Shown: positions 8,441 to 16,383 of the stretch, one piece after another
How the letters are laid out: the number at the start of each line of letters is the position of its first letter
Numbering within the stretch: position 1 is the stretch's first letter
Source: Roseburia sp. 1XD42-34
GTDB taxonomy: Bacteria; Bacillota; Bacilli; Bacillales; Amphibacillaceae
DNA length: 64,000 nucleotides
Direction of reading: 5' to 3'
Assembly: GCF_009917385.1 (NCBI RefSeq)
Contig: NZ_QWLJ01000008.1
Span: forward strand, 62,001-126,000
Position numbers and translations under genes: made by a program
The notes under the pieces: model-generated
What the model was told of the DNA's origin: nothing
What the model saw: only the letters and a program-made list of their open reading frames with translations
Databases searched by the model: none

Positions 8441-9190
8441 ATGCGTTATGCAATTGTCACAGGTGTTTCAAAGGGGTTAGGAAAAGAAGTAGCTAAACTG
8501 TTATTAAGCAAAGGTGTACATGTAATTGGTATTTCAAGAAGTACTACCGTTGATTTGAACGCAAATGCTACTGCACATGGAGTTACTTATCAAAGTATTG
8601 CTTATGATTTAGCAAACATAGACAAATTAGAAGAGCTTATAGAAAAGATTATTACAGATTTTATAAATGACGATATAACTGGACTCTATCTCGTAAATAA
8701 TGCAGGAGTTATTGAGCCAATTGACCAAGGAGTCAACATTTCCCCCGCTTCATTAGCTTACCATTTTCAAGTAAATGCAATAGCTCCGATGGCATTAACT
8801 AATTTATGCTTACAATATGCTAATAAAAAAGTAATTCCAATGGTTGGTTTAATGGTTACATCTGGTGCCGCAGAAAAACCGATGTTTGGTTGGACAGCTT
8901 ATTGTAGTTCCAAGGCAAGCATAAATATGTATACAAAAACGATTGCGGAAGAACAAGCTGGCGCAAATCATAAAATTATTGCCTTTAGTCCCGGGATTAT
9001 GGATACTGATATGCAAGAGAAAATCCGCTTAAGTAAAAAAACTGCGTTTCAAGCAGTCGATACGTTTAAAGCATATCAAGAGAATAACCAATTGCAACAA
9101 ACAGAAAAAATTGCCCGCATTGCAGTAAAAATTATGATGCAAAATGATGTGGAAAATGGAAAAGTATACTATGCAAGAGATTATCTGTAA
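8441..9190 (+). CDS. YueD-like short-chain dehydrogenase/reductase (benzil reductase family)
   Basis: 249 aa classical SDR. The NADP-binding glycine motif is at the N-terminus (TGVSKGLG, residues about 8-15), with LVNNAG near residue 85, catalytic Ser in MVTSGAA and the YxxxK pair in YCSSK (about 149-153). The overall pattern, including the long acidic linker before NNAG and the C-terminal YYARDYL, resembles the (S)-benzoin-forming benzil reductase YueD of Bacillus, so a cytoplasmic NADPH-dependent carbonyl reductase is expected. Physiological substrate unknown. A GGAGGGGAA site precedes the ATG. It is monocistronic. Confidence 0.82.
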   Translation: MRYAIVTGVSKGLGKEVAKLLLSKGVHVIGISRSTTVDLNANATAHGVTYQSIAYDLANIDKLEELIEKIITDFINDDITGLYLVNNAGVIEPIDQGVNISPASLAYHFQVNAIAPMALTNLCLQYANKKVIPMVGLMVTSGAAEKPMFGWTAYCSSKASINMYTKTIAEEQAGANHKIIAFSPGIMDTDMQEKIRLSKKTAFQAVDTFKAYQENNQLQQTEKIARIAVKIMMQNDVENGKVYYARDYL

Positions 9191-9384
9191 AAGAAAACAT
9201 GGTTTGAATAATAGTTCGGTCACTATATTAAAAATAAGACTGGTTATAAAAATGCGCTGTATTTTGGAAAAGATGTTCCATATGTAAGAGGCTAAACTAT
9301 AAATTGCTCATATCTTTCTTTTCTCTCCCATTTTTGCTCCCTCAGCATATGATACATTAGTCAGCAAAAGAGGAGGGGAGATGA

Positions 9385-9489
9385 ATGAGTAAAGTAGGCT
9401 ACAACTATGGTGGAGGTTTTGCCTTATTGGTTGTACTATTCATTTTATTGATCATTATCGGTACTGCTTATACAGGATATGGATATTAA
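9385..9489 (+). CDS. YjcZ-family small sporulation membrane peptide
   Basis: 34 codons: [12 protein letters not shown], then one hydrophobic helix ([14 protein letters not shown]), then TAYTGYGY. The G/Y-rich flanks around a single membrane span are characteristic of the YjcZ-type peptides annotated as sporulation proteins in Bacillaceae. A very strong GAGGAGGGGAG ribosome site lies upstream and a perfect terminator follows the stop, so this is a genuine single-gene unit despite its size. Function unknown. Confidence 0.8.
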   Translation: MSKVGYNYGGGFALLVVLFILLIIIGTAYTGYGY

Positions 9490-9493
9490 AGTA

Positions 9494-9526
9494 AAAAATG
9501 CAGAGGATACCCTCTGCATTTTTTAC
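9494..9526 (+). terminator. Terminator after the YjcZ-like gene
   Basis: AAAAAATGCAGAGG - ATAC - CCTCTGCATTTTTT: a perfect stem with tetraloop and T-run. Symmetrical, so it could act in both directions. Confidence 0.85.
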
Positions 9527-9861
9527 TCGAAAAGAAACAAACCCTTTATGTTACTGATTGAGAAGAATTATCCACAGATCATTGCAATCTTCTAATATTA
9601 CAAGGAAATATGCTTGTATTCGTTGGAGAGAATTAGCAGAAGCTATTGGCATAATAGACAGAAACCACAAGGGGAGATTAGCTCCCATATACTTGACGGA
9701 CTGTATAATTTTCTAATTCGTTTTAGAATTGCGCTGTTTATGATACACTCTTATATGGGTGAAAAACAGGCAACATAATGAGTGGCGTATTTTCCACATA
9801 TCTTTTCCCAACTTTTAATAACTAGTTAAAACATATAATTCTAAAGTACGATTTTATTCCA
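9527..9861. other. Spacer with no recognised gene
   Basis: AT-rich. A GGGGAG-ATTA-GCTCCC hairpin occurs near 9671-9686. No ribosome-site-supported ORF and no repeat-family copy were seen. Confidence 0.4.
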
Positions 9862-10000
9862 AATGTAAGGTGCCGTAAGCTTCTGTTTTAGGATTGTAGA
9901 AGATACAAAGGTGTTTAAGGGGCAATTGCCCTAGATTCCTCAAAAAGGGTCTTTAGGTTCACCGCTTATGGTACTAGTATTCATTAGGTAAGCAGGAACG
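9862..10000 (+). repeat. Repeat family B copy (B2), degenerate
   Basis: It begins ATGTAAGGTGCCGTAAGC (compare TATAAGGTGCTGTAAGA). It retains GGGTCTTTAGGTTCACC and TTATGGTACTA, two internal landmarks of family B. The terminal GTGGGG hairpin is missing. Confidence 0.5.
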
Positions 10001-10104
10001 CTCTATGGAATGCAGTTCACTATATTGGTAATCGTACTTTCGATAGTTGCTTTAACGCAAAATTGTTTTACCAGCCAAAGATAAACAGAAAGAGAGGCGT
10101 TTTT

Positions 10105-10860
10105 ATGATATCCAGAAAAAGTAAACGGGAAATTGAAAAAATGCAGGCAGCTGCTGATGTTTTAGTAAAGTGTCACAAAGAAATTGCAAAAATGATGAAG
10201 CCTGGTATTACGACGATGGAGATCGATGCATTTACAGAAAAATTTTTAGAAGAGCATGGCGCAATTCCAGAGCAAAAAGGATATAATGGCTACCCTTATG
10301 CAATTTGTGCCTCTATTAATGATGAAATCTGCCATGGATTTCCGCGCCATGAAAAGCTAAAAGATGGTGATATTGTAACAATTGATATGGTTGTAAATCT
10401 AGATGGAGGGCTTGCTGACTCTGCGTGGACGTATGCAGTTGGGAATGTAGATGAAAAAGGGCTACGTTTAATGGAGGTAACAAAAACGTGCTTGTACAAA
10501 GGGATAGAACAAGCACGTGCTGGAAATCGGATTGGTGATATTGGTCATGCCATTCAGCAATATGCGGAAGGAGAAGGGTTTTCAGTTGTGCGAGATTTTA
10601 CTGGTCATGGTATTGGCCCAACACTTCATGAAGATCCGCACATCCCTCATTTTGGTTTACCTAATAAAGGGTTGCGCTTGAAAGAAGGTATGGTAATTAC
10701 GATTGAACCAATGATTAATGAAGATAGCTGGCATAGTCAAATGGACAGCAATAATTGGACTGCAAGAACCATTGATCAAGGACGTTCAGCCCAATATGAG
10801 CATACGATAGTAATTACGAAGGATAAGCCAATTATACTTACGGATCAAGATAAGGAATAG
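10105..10860 (+). CDS. map: Type I methionine aminopeptidase
   Basis: 251 aa starting at the ATG after AGAGAGGCG. It removes the initiator methionine from nascent proteins with a dinuclear metal centre. The five ligands are visible: two Asp in IDMVVNLDGGLADSAW, His in FTGHGIG, Glu in ITIEPMI and Glu in QYEHTI. The first His (YAICASINDEICHG region) binds substrate. The length and the presence of the C-terminal DQGRSAQYEHT fit the second, YflG-like methionine aminopeptidase of Bacillus. The ribosomal-operon copy normally sits next to adk/infA, which is not the case here, so this is probably the accessory paralogue. Confidence 0.88.
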   Translation: MISRKSKREIEKMQAAADVLVKCHKEIAKMMKPGITTMEIDAFTEKFLEEHGAIPEQKGYNGYPYAICASINDEICHGFPRHEKLKDGDIVTIDMVVNLDGGLADSAWTYAVGNVDEKGLRLMEVTKTCLYKGIEQARAGNRIGDIGHAIQQYAEGEGFSVVRDFTGHGIGPTLHEDPHIPHFGLPNKGLRLKEGMVITIEPMINEDSWHSQMDSNNWTARTIDQGRSAQYEHTIVITKDKPIILTDQDKE

Positions 10861-10904
10861 CAGGACCTTTGTGAGCTTTTGATAGTTCTGTTTATTGCTT
10901 CAAT

Positions 10905-10945
10905 AAAAAGGAGAGTAGTTCATATAAATGAAGCTCTCCTTTTTA
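10905..10945 (+). terminator. Terminator after the methionine aminopeptidase gene
   Basis: AAAAGGAGAG / CTCTCCTTTT with a short loop, followed by TATATGAAC. It is 45 bp after the stop codon. Confidence 0.7.
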
Positions 10946-10962
10946 TATGAACAAGCTTCTGG

Positions 10963-11090
10963 CTTAATCTGTACAGTAAGGGATAAAGACGCCTAAAATT
11001 CCCTGTTTTGTAAGCGGTCGTGAAGCACATTACGATACTCATCAGTCGTGGGGGATGAATTACCCCACTGGTTGAAGGTTTATTTTAAAT
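10963..11090 (+). repeat. Repeat family B copy (B3), partial
   Basis: It contains GCCTAAAATTCCCTG (compare ACCTAAATGCCCTGATT), ATTACGATACT and the terminal hairpin GTGGGGGATGAATTACCCC followed by ACTGGTTGAAGGTTTATTTT. The left third is missing or diverged. Confidence 0.55.
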
Positions 11091-11121
11091 CGTTTATTAG
11101 ATTATCTGGGTAAGAATACAG

Positions 11122-12507
11122 TTAATCTGTCTTTTTACCCGCAGGTTTATACGACTTCCCACTGAAGACCATCGTAATAATGGGACTTAATAAGCAGAAA
11201 AAGGCGAATGGTAAGTAAGTTAGAACAGGAACTCCAAGTACATCGGCAATGAATACTCCACAAACACTCCATGGCACCAGGGGATTAATAACCGTCCCGG
11301 CATCCTCTAATGTGCGCGATAACACTTTTTTCGGAAGTTTGGCTTTTGTATAAATGCTTTTAAATGTTTCTCCTGTTAACATGATCGAAAGATACTGTTC
11401 TCCAATTAAAATATTTACTCCAATAGCAGTTGCTGCTGTGGACACAACGATAGAACGAATTCGAGTTAATTTTTTCTGCAATGCAAGGAGCAATGCTGGA
11501 ATAATCCCGGTTATAAATAGTAACCCGCCAAAACCTAAAGCTAATATAACAAGGGAGATAGTAAATAACATACTGTTAATTCCACCCTTTGTAAGTAGGT
11601 CATTAACTGGTTCAAAATTTGTCGTAGCTGTATATCCGTTAAACCAAATGCTCCAAATGTCACCCCACGCGAGACCACTTGTAAAAGCGGCAAAACCTGT
11701 TGCTACAAGGCTGCTCAATGAAATGGAAATAAAAGCTGGAACCCGAAAATACGTACAAACAATTAATAACAAAAGCGGAACCCAAGAAGTCCAATGGATT
11801 AAATTAGTTGCGTCTAATGCCATTTGATACGCTTTTCCGCTCCCAATAGCTGATGAATCAGTTTTTGGTGATAGCCAGGCAAATAAAACAAATGAAATAA
11901 GAAACGCAGGAATGGTTGTTAAGCTTATATGTTTAATATGATCAAATAGATCTACACCAACTACGGTAGAAGCGAGATTAGTGGTATCAGAAAGAGGCGA
12001 CATCTTATCCCCAAAAAATGCTCCAGAAACGATTGCTCCTGCTGTAATCGCCATCGAGGCACCAAGTGCGTCCCCCATCCCAATAAAAGCAACACCAATT
12101 GTTGCTGTTGTTGTTAACGAGCTTCCCATGGAAACACCAATGATTGCTGTAATAGAGAACACAACTGCATAAAACCAAGTAGTGCCAATAAAAGAAAATC
12201 CAAGATCAATCAGTGCGGGGATAGTGCCACTAATCATCCAACTGCTGATTAAAATGCCAATAAGAAAAAATAGAAATACAGCTCCCATGCCTGTTCTAGC
12301 ACCTTCAATTAATCCAGATTGTAAATCGGAAAAAGGAATTTTTTGAAATAGCCCATATGCCATTAATAGAAAAATAGCTAAAATAATGGGGATATGTGGG
12401 TTTGTTCCCAATTTTATAATAAAGTAACTAATTAAACTGATAGTGATAATAAAAAAGGTAATTGCTCCTAGCAAAGTAGGTTGATGTTTCGGTTGGATTG
12501 GAAACAT
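11122..12507 (-). CDS. NhaC-family transporter, probable tyrosine transporter under T-box control
   Basis: 461 aa, about 12 hydrophobic segments, NhaC Na+/H+ antiporter superfamily. Family landmarks include GAIVSGAFFGDKMSPLSDTT and GEQYLSIMLTGE. The start was placed at the third in-frame ATG because it is 8 nt from AAAGGA; alternatives lie 6 and 21 nt upstream. NhaC-like proteins include both sodium/malate-lactate antiporters and amino-acid transporters. Here the gene is preceded by a T-box leader with a UAC specifier, so its expression should rise when tRNA-Tyr is uncharged. Tyrosine uptake is therefore the most economical function, and T-box-controlled NhaC homologues have been predicted as tyrosine transporters. 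Transport itself is inferred from regulation. Confidence 0.85.
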   Translation of the reverse strand: MFPIQPKHQPTLLGAITFFIITISLISYFIIKLGTNPHIPIILAIFLLMAYGLFQKIPFSDLQSGLIEGARTGMGAVFLFFLIGILISSWMISGTIPALIDLGFSFIGTTWFYAVVFSITAIIGVSMGSSLTTTATIGVAFIGMGDALGASMAITAGAIVSGAFFGDKMSPLSDTTNLASTVVGVDLFDHIKHISLTTIPAFLISFVLFAWLSPKTDSSAIGSGKAYQMALDATNLIHWTSWVPLLLLIVCTYFRVPAFISISLSSLVATGFAAFTSGLAWGDIWSIWFNGYTATTNFEPVNDLLTKGGINSMLFTISLVILALGFGGLLFITGIIPALLLALQKKLTRIRSIVVSTAATAIGVNILIGEQYLSIMLTGETFKSIYTKAKLPKKVLSRTLEDAGTVINPLVPWSVCGVFIADVLGVPVLTYLPFAFFCLLSPIITMVFSGKSYKPAGKKTD

Positions 12508-12682
12508 GATCATCGTCCTTTCTGTCATTCGTTGAAGAGTTTTTTCACTGAGTGCAGGATTAAGCCATTCATAACCTGCTACTGATTAATTTAAATTCGC
12601 ATCATTCGTTGCCAAAAGCATATAAACTTAGAAAGCACCACGGAGAACTAGGAGTTCCTTGAAAGGATAACTTCTTCCATAC

Positions 12683-12892
12683 AAAAAAAGCCTCATCCCT
12701 ATGAAGGGACGAAGCTTTACTCCGCGTTACCACCCAACTTGCTGGCAAAACCAGCCGCTCATTTATGTCAACCTATTACGAGCGAATGTGTAATTCAACC
12801 ATTTCCCTGCCAGAGTTTACACCTACCACTCTGTCTCTTACGCTGCTTGAGAAATGTCTACTGTACATTCAAGGTTGTTTAAACGATATATT
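12683..12892 (-). promoter_or_regulatory. T-box leader, tyrosine (UAC) specifier
   Basis: Read on the minus strand. Stem I is closed by GAATGT/ACATTC. The apical hairpin is CAGAG..CTCTG with a GGTAGGTGTAA loop. The specifier loop strand GTTGAATTAC gives UAC followed by A (specifier at 12790-12792). The T-box TGGGTGGTAACGCGG at 12722-12736 pairs with the uncharged tRNA acceptor end. The terminator stem AAGCTTCGTCCCT/AGGGATGAGGCTT is followed by a T-run (12683-12717). A one-base shift would read UUA (Leu), but UAC lies next to the purine that usually follows the specifier. Confidence 0.85.
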
Positions 12893-12921
12893 AGTCAAAA
12901 ATAATACGATAATTTCTTGTT

Positions 12922-13180
12922 AGATAAGAAAGTATAAAAATTGTTGCTTTGGGATCCAGACTTAATGGAATAGCCACGTCCGGCGCATGAGCCCAGCAAC
13001 TAGGCCGACTTCACGAAATCGCCTTCCGATAAGTTATCTTCGGTTCGTTACAAATAGGAAGGCCGACTAAAAACGGGCTTGCCGCTCAGGCGTCGGCATA
13101 TCCCTTGTTTGCAGGGTAAAACTTTAGTTGATTGGCTCCAGTCACTACGTTGCTAAACGGGCGCCCTGCTTCTTTGTTCT
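12922..13180 (+). repeat. Repeat family A, copy 2 (full length)
   Basis: It contains GATAAGAAAGTATAAAAATT, GAGCCCAGCAACTAGGC, the internal GGCCGAC...GTCGGC hairpin module, AACTTTAGTTGATTGGCTCC and the CGTTGCTAAACGGGCG end. It lies upstream of the T-box leader, between it and azlC. Confidence 0.85.
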
Positions 13181-13402
13181 CTGTGTCATTCTTGTGAAGG
13201 GATTATTACATAACTTTTTCATGAAACGTGCACGTTTTTCTCTTAAAGCAATTTTTAACAAGATGACTGTTTTTTAAAGATTATTATTGAATATAACTGT
13301 GAATGGCTATTTTGTCAATACAAAATACGCTGGGAATTAATCTTTTTTATTTTTGAAATATACGGTATAATAACTAGAATTACTATTTGGGGAGGAAATG
13401 TA

Positions 13403-14131
13403 ATGGAACCAAACTACACCGTTGTACAAGCAACTTCTCCAGTAGCTTTGATGAAAAAGGGCTTCTCAAAAGGCTTTCCAATCATGGTCGGTTATATTCC
13501 GATAGCGATTACTTACGGTGTATTAGCTAAACAAGCAGGAATGTCCCTAACAGAATTAACATTCATGAGTATACTGGTATTTGCTGGGGCAAGCCAATTT
13601 ATGGGAGCAAATATGATTGCTGTAGGCGCTGGCGTTATTGAAATTATTGTCGCTACTTTTGTACTTAATTCCCGACATTTTGTAATGAGCCTATCTTTTA
13701 TGAATCGCTTACGAGGCTCAGCATTAAAATGGAAACTACCATTATCCATGGGATTAACGGATGAAACGTTTGCTGTGACTGCAATTCATCCGAAAGAAGC
13801 AAACATGAAGAATGGTTTGTTTTTTTATATTGGCATTATCGTAACTGCTTATTTCTCATGGGTAGCAGGGTCTTTCCTTGGAGGAGTAGTAGGAGAAATT
13901 ATTCCAGAAAGATTGAGCCAAAGCATGGGGATCGCCCTCTATGCCATGTTTATTGGTCTTTTAGTTCCCTCTGTTAAGAAAAATAAAAAGATTGTCCTCA
14001 TTGCTGTGTTAGCAATGCTTATCAATGCTTTATGCGTGCAGCTTGGAATAAGTACAGGTTGGGCAATTGTATTAGGCACTATAATAGGTGGCGCAGCTGG
14101 AATATTTATTCTGAAGGAGGAAGAGGCATGA
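13403..14131 (+). CDS. azlC: AzlC family branched-chain amino acid exporter, large subunit
   Basis: 242 aa with about seven hydrophobic segments. Family landmarks are GYIPIAITYGVLAKQAG, VFAGASQFMGANM and VLNSRHFVMSLS. AzlC works with the small membrane partner AzlD to export branched-chain amino acids or analogues (azaleucine resistance in B. subtilis). The ATG follows GGGGAGG. The stop codon overlaps the azlD ATG (ATGA), so the two are translationally coupled. Confidence 0.9.
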   Translation: MEPNYTVVQATSPVALMKKGFSKGFPIMVGYIPIAITYGVLAKQAGMSLTELTFMSILVFAGASQFMGANMIAVGAGVIEIIVATFVLNSRHFVMSLSFMNRLRGSALKWKLPLSMGLTDETFAVTAIHPKEANMKNGLFFYIGIIVTAYFSWVAGSFLGGVVGEIIPERLSQSMGIALYAMFIGLLVPSVKKNKKIVLIAVLAMLINALCVQLGISTGWAIVLGTIIGGAAGIFILKEEEA

Positions 14132-14418
14132 TTTGGATCATTATTATTGGTATGGCTGTGGTGACAATGATACCAAGAATAATCCCCGCTTTTATAGTAG
14201 ATAAACTGTTGTTTCCTGATTGGATTAATCGATGGTTGAGTGCCATTCCATATGCTGCATTAGGGGCGCTTATTTTTCCGGGGATTATGTCTGTAAAGCC
14301 AGATCAGCCGCATCTTGGTTTGTTTGGTGGCATTTTTGCTATTGTGTTAGCATACTTAGGTGTTCATATTATTATTGTTGTTATCGCAGCCATTGCAACA
14401 GTATATTTGCTGACGTAG
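14128..14418 (+). CDS. azlD: AzlD family branched-chain amino acid exporter, small subunit
   Basis: 96 aa with three to four hydrophobic segments; MIWIIIIGMAVVTMIPRIIP at the start and YAALGALIFPGIM in the middle are AzlD hallmarks. It begins within the azlC stop codon and uses an AAGGAGGAAGAGG site inside azlC. Obligate partner of AzlC. A longer frame starting at 14032 is rejected because it would run deep into azlC. Confidence 0.9.
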   Translation: MIWIIIIGMAVVTMIPRIIPAFIVDKLLFPDWINRWLSAIPYAALGALIFPGIMSVKPDQPHLGLFGGIFAIVLAYLGVHIIIVVIAAIATVYLLT

Positions 14419-14738
14419 TCAAAACCAGGCTGGGAATGTTAAAGTCAAAAAGCTGTGTTCATTTAAGAAAGATATCGATGAGCCTTCACAAGTGCGTGAG
14501 GAGGCTCAACAGACGGTCAAATTAAAGTATATTTAGCGAAGTTAGTTAGATGCACATCCAAAATTCTAGGTCGTTCGGATTTTACCTGCTGAAAATGTTG
14601 TTGTCTAGCTTCATTTTGTTCTCATAAATAACAGTGAGGTCTGCTCGTCGATCGCTTTAAAAGGGATCCCGTTGTATATTATGCCTAAAGCATTCGCCTT
14701 CTTTGCATACTTATTTTGGGCTAGTGATACGGATAAAG
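14419..14738. other. Spacer without recognised gene
   Basis: It lies between azlD and the convergent CDF gene. An open frame on the plus strand (14232-14525) is out of phase with azlD and has no ribosome site. I see no clear terminator. Confidence 0.4.
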
Positions 14739-15617
14739 TCAACTATCTAAGGTTTGGTAAGGTTCAATATGGATCTGTGCATGCGTAATATGGTGCTTCT
14801 TATATAACTGTTTTTCAATTCTTTCTGTAATAGCATGACTTTCTTCAACGTTAAGGCGAGGGTCAACCAAGATTGTAATGTCAATAAATGCCTGATTTCC
14901 ATGAACTCTTCCCTTTATGTCATACAATTTTTTCACACCTGGATCTTTTTCTACACTGGATCGTATTTTTTTTATTTGTTTTTCATCAAAGCCATCTGTT
15001 AACGTATGTGTAGCATCTTTAAAAATCTCCCAAGCAGTTTTACAAATAATAAAACCGACGACTAATCCTGCAATTGGGTCAAGCCAAAACAAGCCAAACT
15101 GAGCGCCGATGATACCAATGAATGCTCCAATACTTACTAATGCGTCTGAACGGTTATCCTGAGCGGCAGCATATAAAGCTGAACTGGCAACGGCTTTAGA
15201 TAGACGTAAATTATAAACATAGACGAGCAACATAACGAAAGCGGCAGCTAGTGCTGTCCACGCTGTTAGCATATCTGGCTGAACAAAATTTTGATCCCAC
15301 ACGGATTTGAACGTATCTATAATTACTTGAATCCCAACTAGCATCATGATAAAAGCAGCGAATAAAGAAGCGATTGTTTCTGCTCGAAAGTGGCCATAGT
15401 GATGATCTTCATCTGGTGGTTTGCGCGATATTTTTAATCCGATTAAAACAGCAACTGAAGCTATAACATCCGTTGCATTGTTTAATCCATCCGCACGTAA
15501 AGCGTCGGAATTTCCGATTGACGCAACTACTATTTTACTGACTGCTAATATGATATATGCGAAGATGCTAATCCAGGCACCTTTCTCTCCTTTTTTTAAG
15601 TTATCCGAATGGTTCAT
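14739..15617 (-). CDS. Cation diffusion facilitator (CDF) metal exporter
   Basis: 292 aa. The ATG at 15617 was chosen over one 24 nt upstream because an AGGAGGT site precedes it by 7 nt. Six transmembrane helices are followed by a cytoplasmic ferredoxin-like domain (about 210-292). Metal-site residues are visible: D in LRADGLNNATD (TM2), HHYGH in the loop before TM3 and DNRSD in TM5. Family members export divalent metals (Zn, Fe, Mn, Co) against protons; the HHYGHxRAE variant is common in Gram-positive YeaB/MneP-type proteins. Metal specificity cannot be assigned. Confidence 0.88.
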   Translation of the reverse strand: MNHSDNLKKGEKGAWISIFAYIILAVSKIVVASIGNSDALRADGLNNATDVIASVAVLIGLKISRKPPDEDHHYGHFRAETIASLFAAFIMMLVGIQVIIDTFKSVWDQNFVQPDMLTAWTALAAAFVMLLVYVYNLRLSKAVASSALYAAAQDNRSDALVSIGAFIGIIGAQFGLFWLDPIAGLVVGFIICKTAWEIFKDATHTLTDGFDEKQIKKIRSSVEKDPGVKKLYDIKGRVHGNQAFIDITILVDPRLNVEESHAITERIEKQLYKKHHITHAQIHIEPYQTLDS

Positions 15618-15975
15618 ATGTCGGACCTCCTGTTTAATCACTCAGCTAAGCAACTTTATATGGGTTCTAATTTCAGCAGGAAGTATGCGATCGATACATG
15701 CGTTAATAGAAATAAACGGCACTTTCCTTGAAATTCGCTGGCTTTCATTCAATATACCATATATTATCAAGCTCTCTTAAGCTGTACCTTAAGATTCTAC
15801 CAAAGTCATCTATGGTGGGTCTAGAGAAACATTGAAGGATGAAACTATATGTATTGAGTGAATTGAAGGAAGTTTCATAAGGGAAAAAGGAAATTTAAAT
15901 TTTTTATCATTTACCTATTGAAATTTTTCTAAAAATTTAGGATAATAATGAAAAGGAACAAGGAGGAAGTGTTCC
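15618..15975. other. Divergent promoter spacer
   Basis: It lies between the CDF gene (minus) and the IDEAL-domain gene (plus). It is AT-rich and presumably holds both promoters. TTGAAATTTTTCTAAAAATTTAGG forms a small palindrome near 15918-15945. No gene or repeat copy seen. Confidence 0.35.
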
Positions 15976-16209
15976 ATGAAAAAGCAGAAGATTGTATTTC
16001 AATTTTATCGTTACAATGGAAAAAGGATAAAAGCGAAGCGGGAAATTACGTTTGAATTACGATTGTCAAGTCGTCTGCTTTTGGATGAAATATGCTTTAA
16101 CTATAATAAAGCGCTTATTGAGGAACAGATTAATCGTTCCATTGATGAAGGAAATAAGGATGATTTTTTTAAATGGAGTAAAGCGTATAAAACCTTTATT
16201 TGGGAATAG
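15976..16209 (+). CDS. IDEAL-domain small protein
   Basis: 77 aa, highly charged, with no membrane segment. The C-terminal half (LLLDEICFNYNKALIEEQIN, then SIDEGNKDDFFKWSKAYK) fits the IDEAL domain, named for the I-D-E-A-L motif here read as R-S-I-D-E-G. This domain occurs in small Bacillaceae proteins and as an appendage in adaptor proteins. The ATG follows AGGAGGAAG. Function unknown; an adaptor role is only an inference from the domain. Confidence 0.65.
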   Translation: MKKQKIVFQFYRYNGKRIKAKREITFELRLSSRLLLDEICFNYNKALIEEQINRSIDEGNKDDFFKWSKAYKTFIWE

Positions 16210-16219
16210 CAATTAATGT

Positions 16220-16256
16220 ATGCTGCCTTGCCAGTTTGGTAGGGCGGCTTTTTTGG
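16220..16256 (+). terminator. Terminator after the IDEAL-domain gene
   Basis: GCTGCCTTGCC / GGTAGGGCGGC imperfect stem followed by TTTTTT. Confidence 0.7.
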
Positions 16257-16383
16257 TCAGCAATCATGGTTTCGTTTACATATTGTGTAAATTTACTAAA
16301 CGTTATTTTTGTTAAATTTTTGTAAAAAATATACGGTGGATAAATTCTTTTGTTATTCTAAATGAAAAGGAGGCTAAAACAAA

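Noticed and set aside
10296..10516. Minus-strand frames within the methionine aminopeptidase gene
   Set aside because: Antisense shadows.
14917..15780. Plus-strand frames opposite the CDF exporter gene
   Set aside because: Antisense shadows of a well-supported membrane protein.
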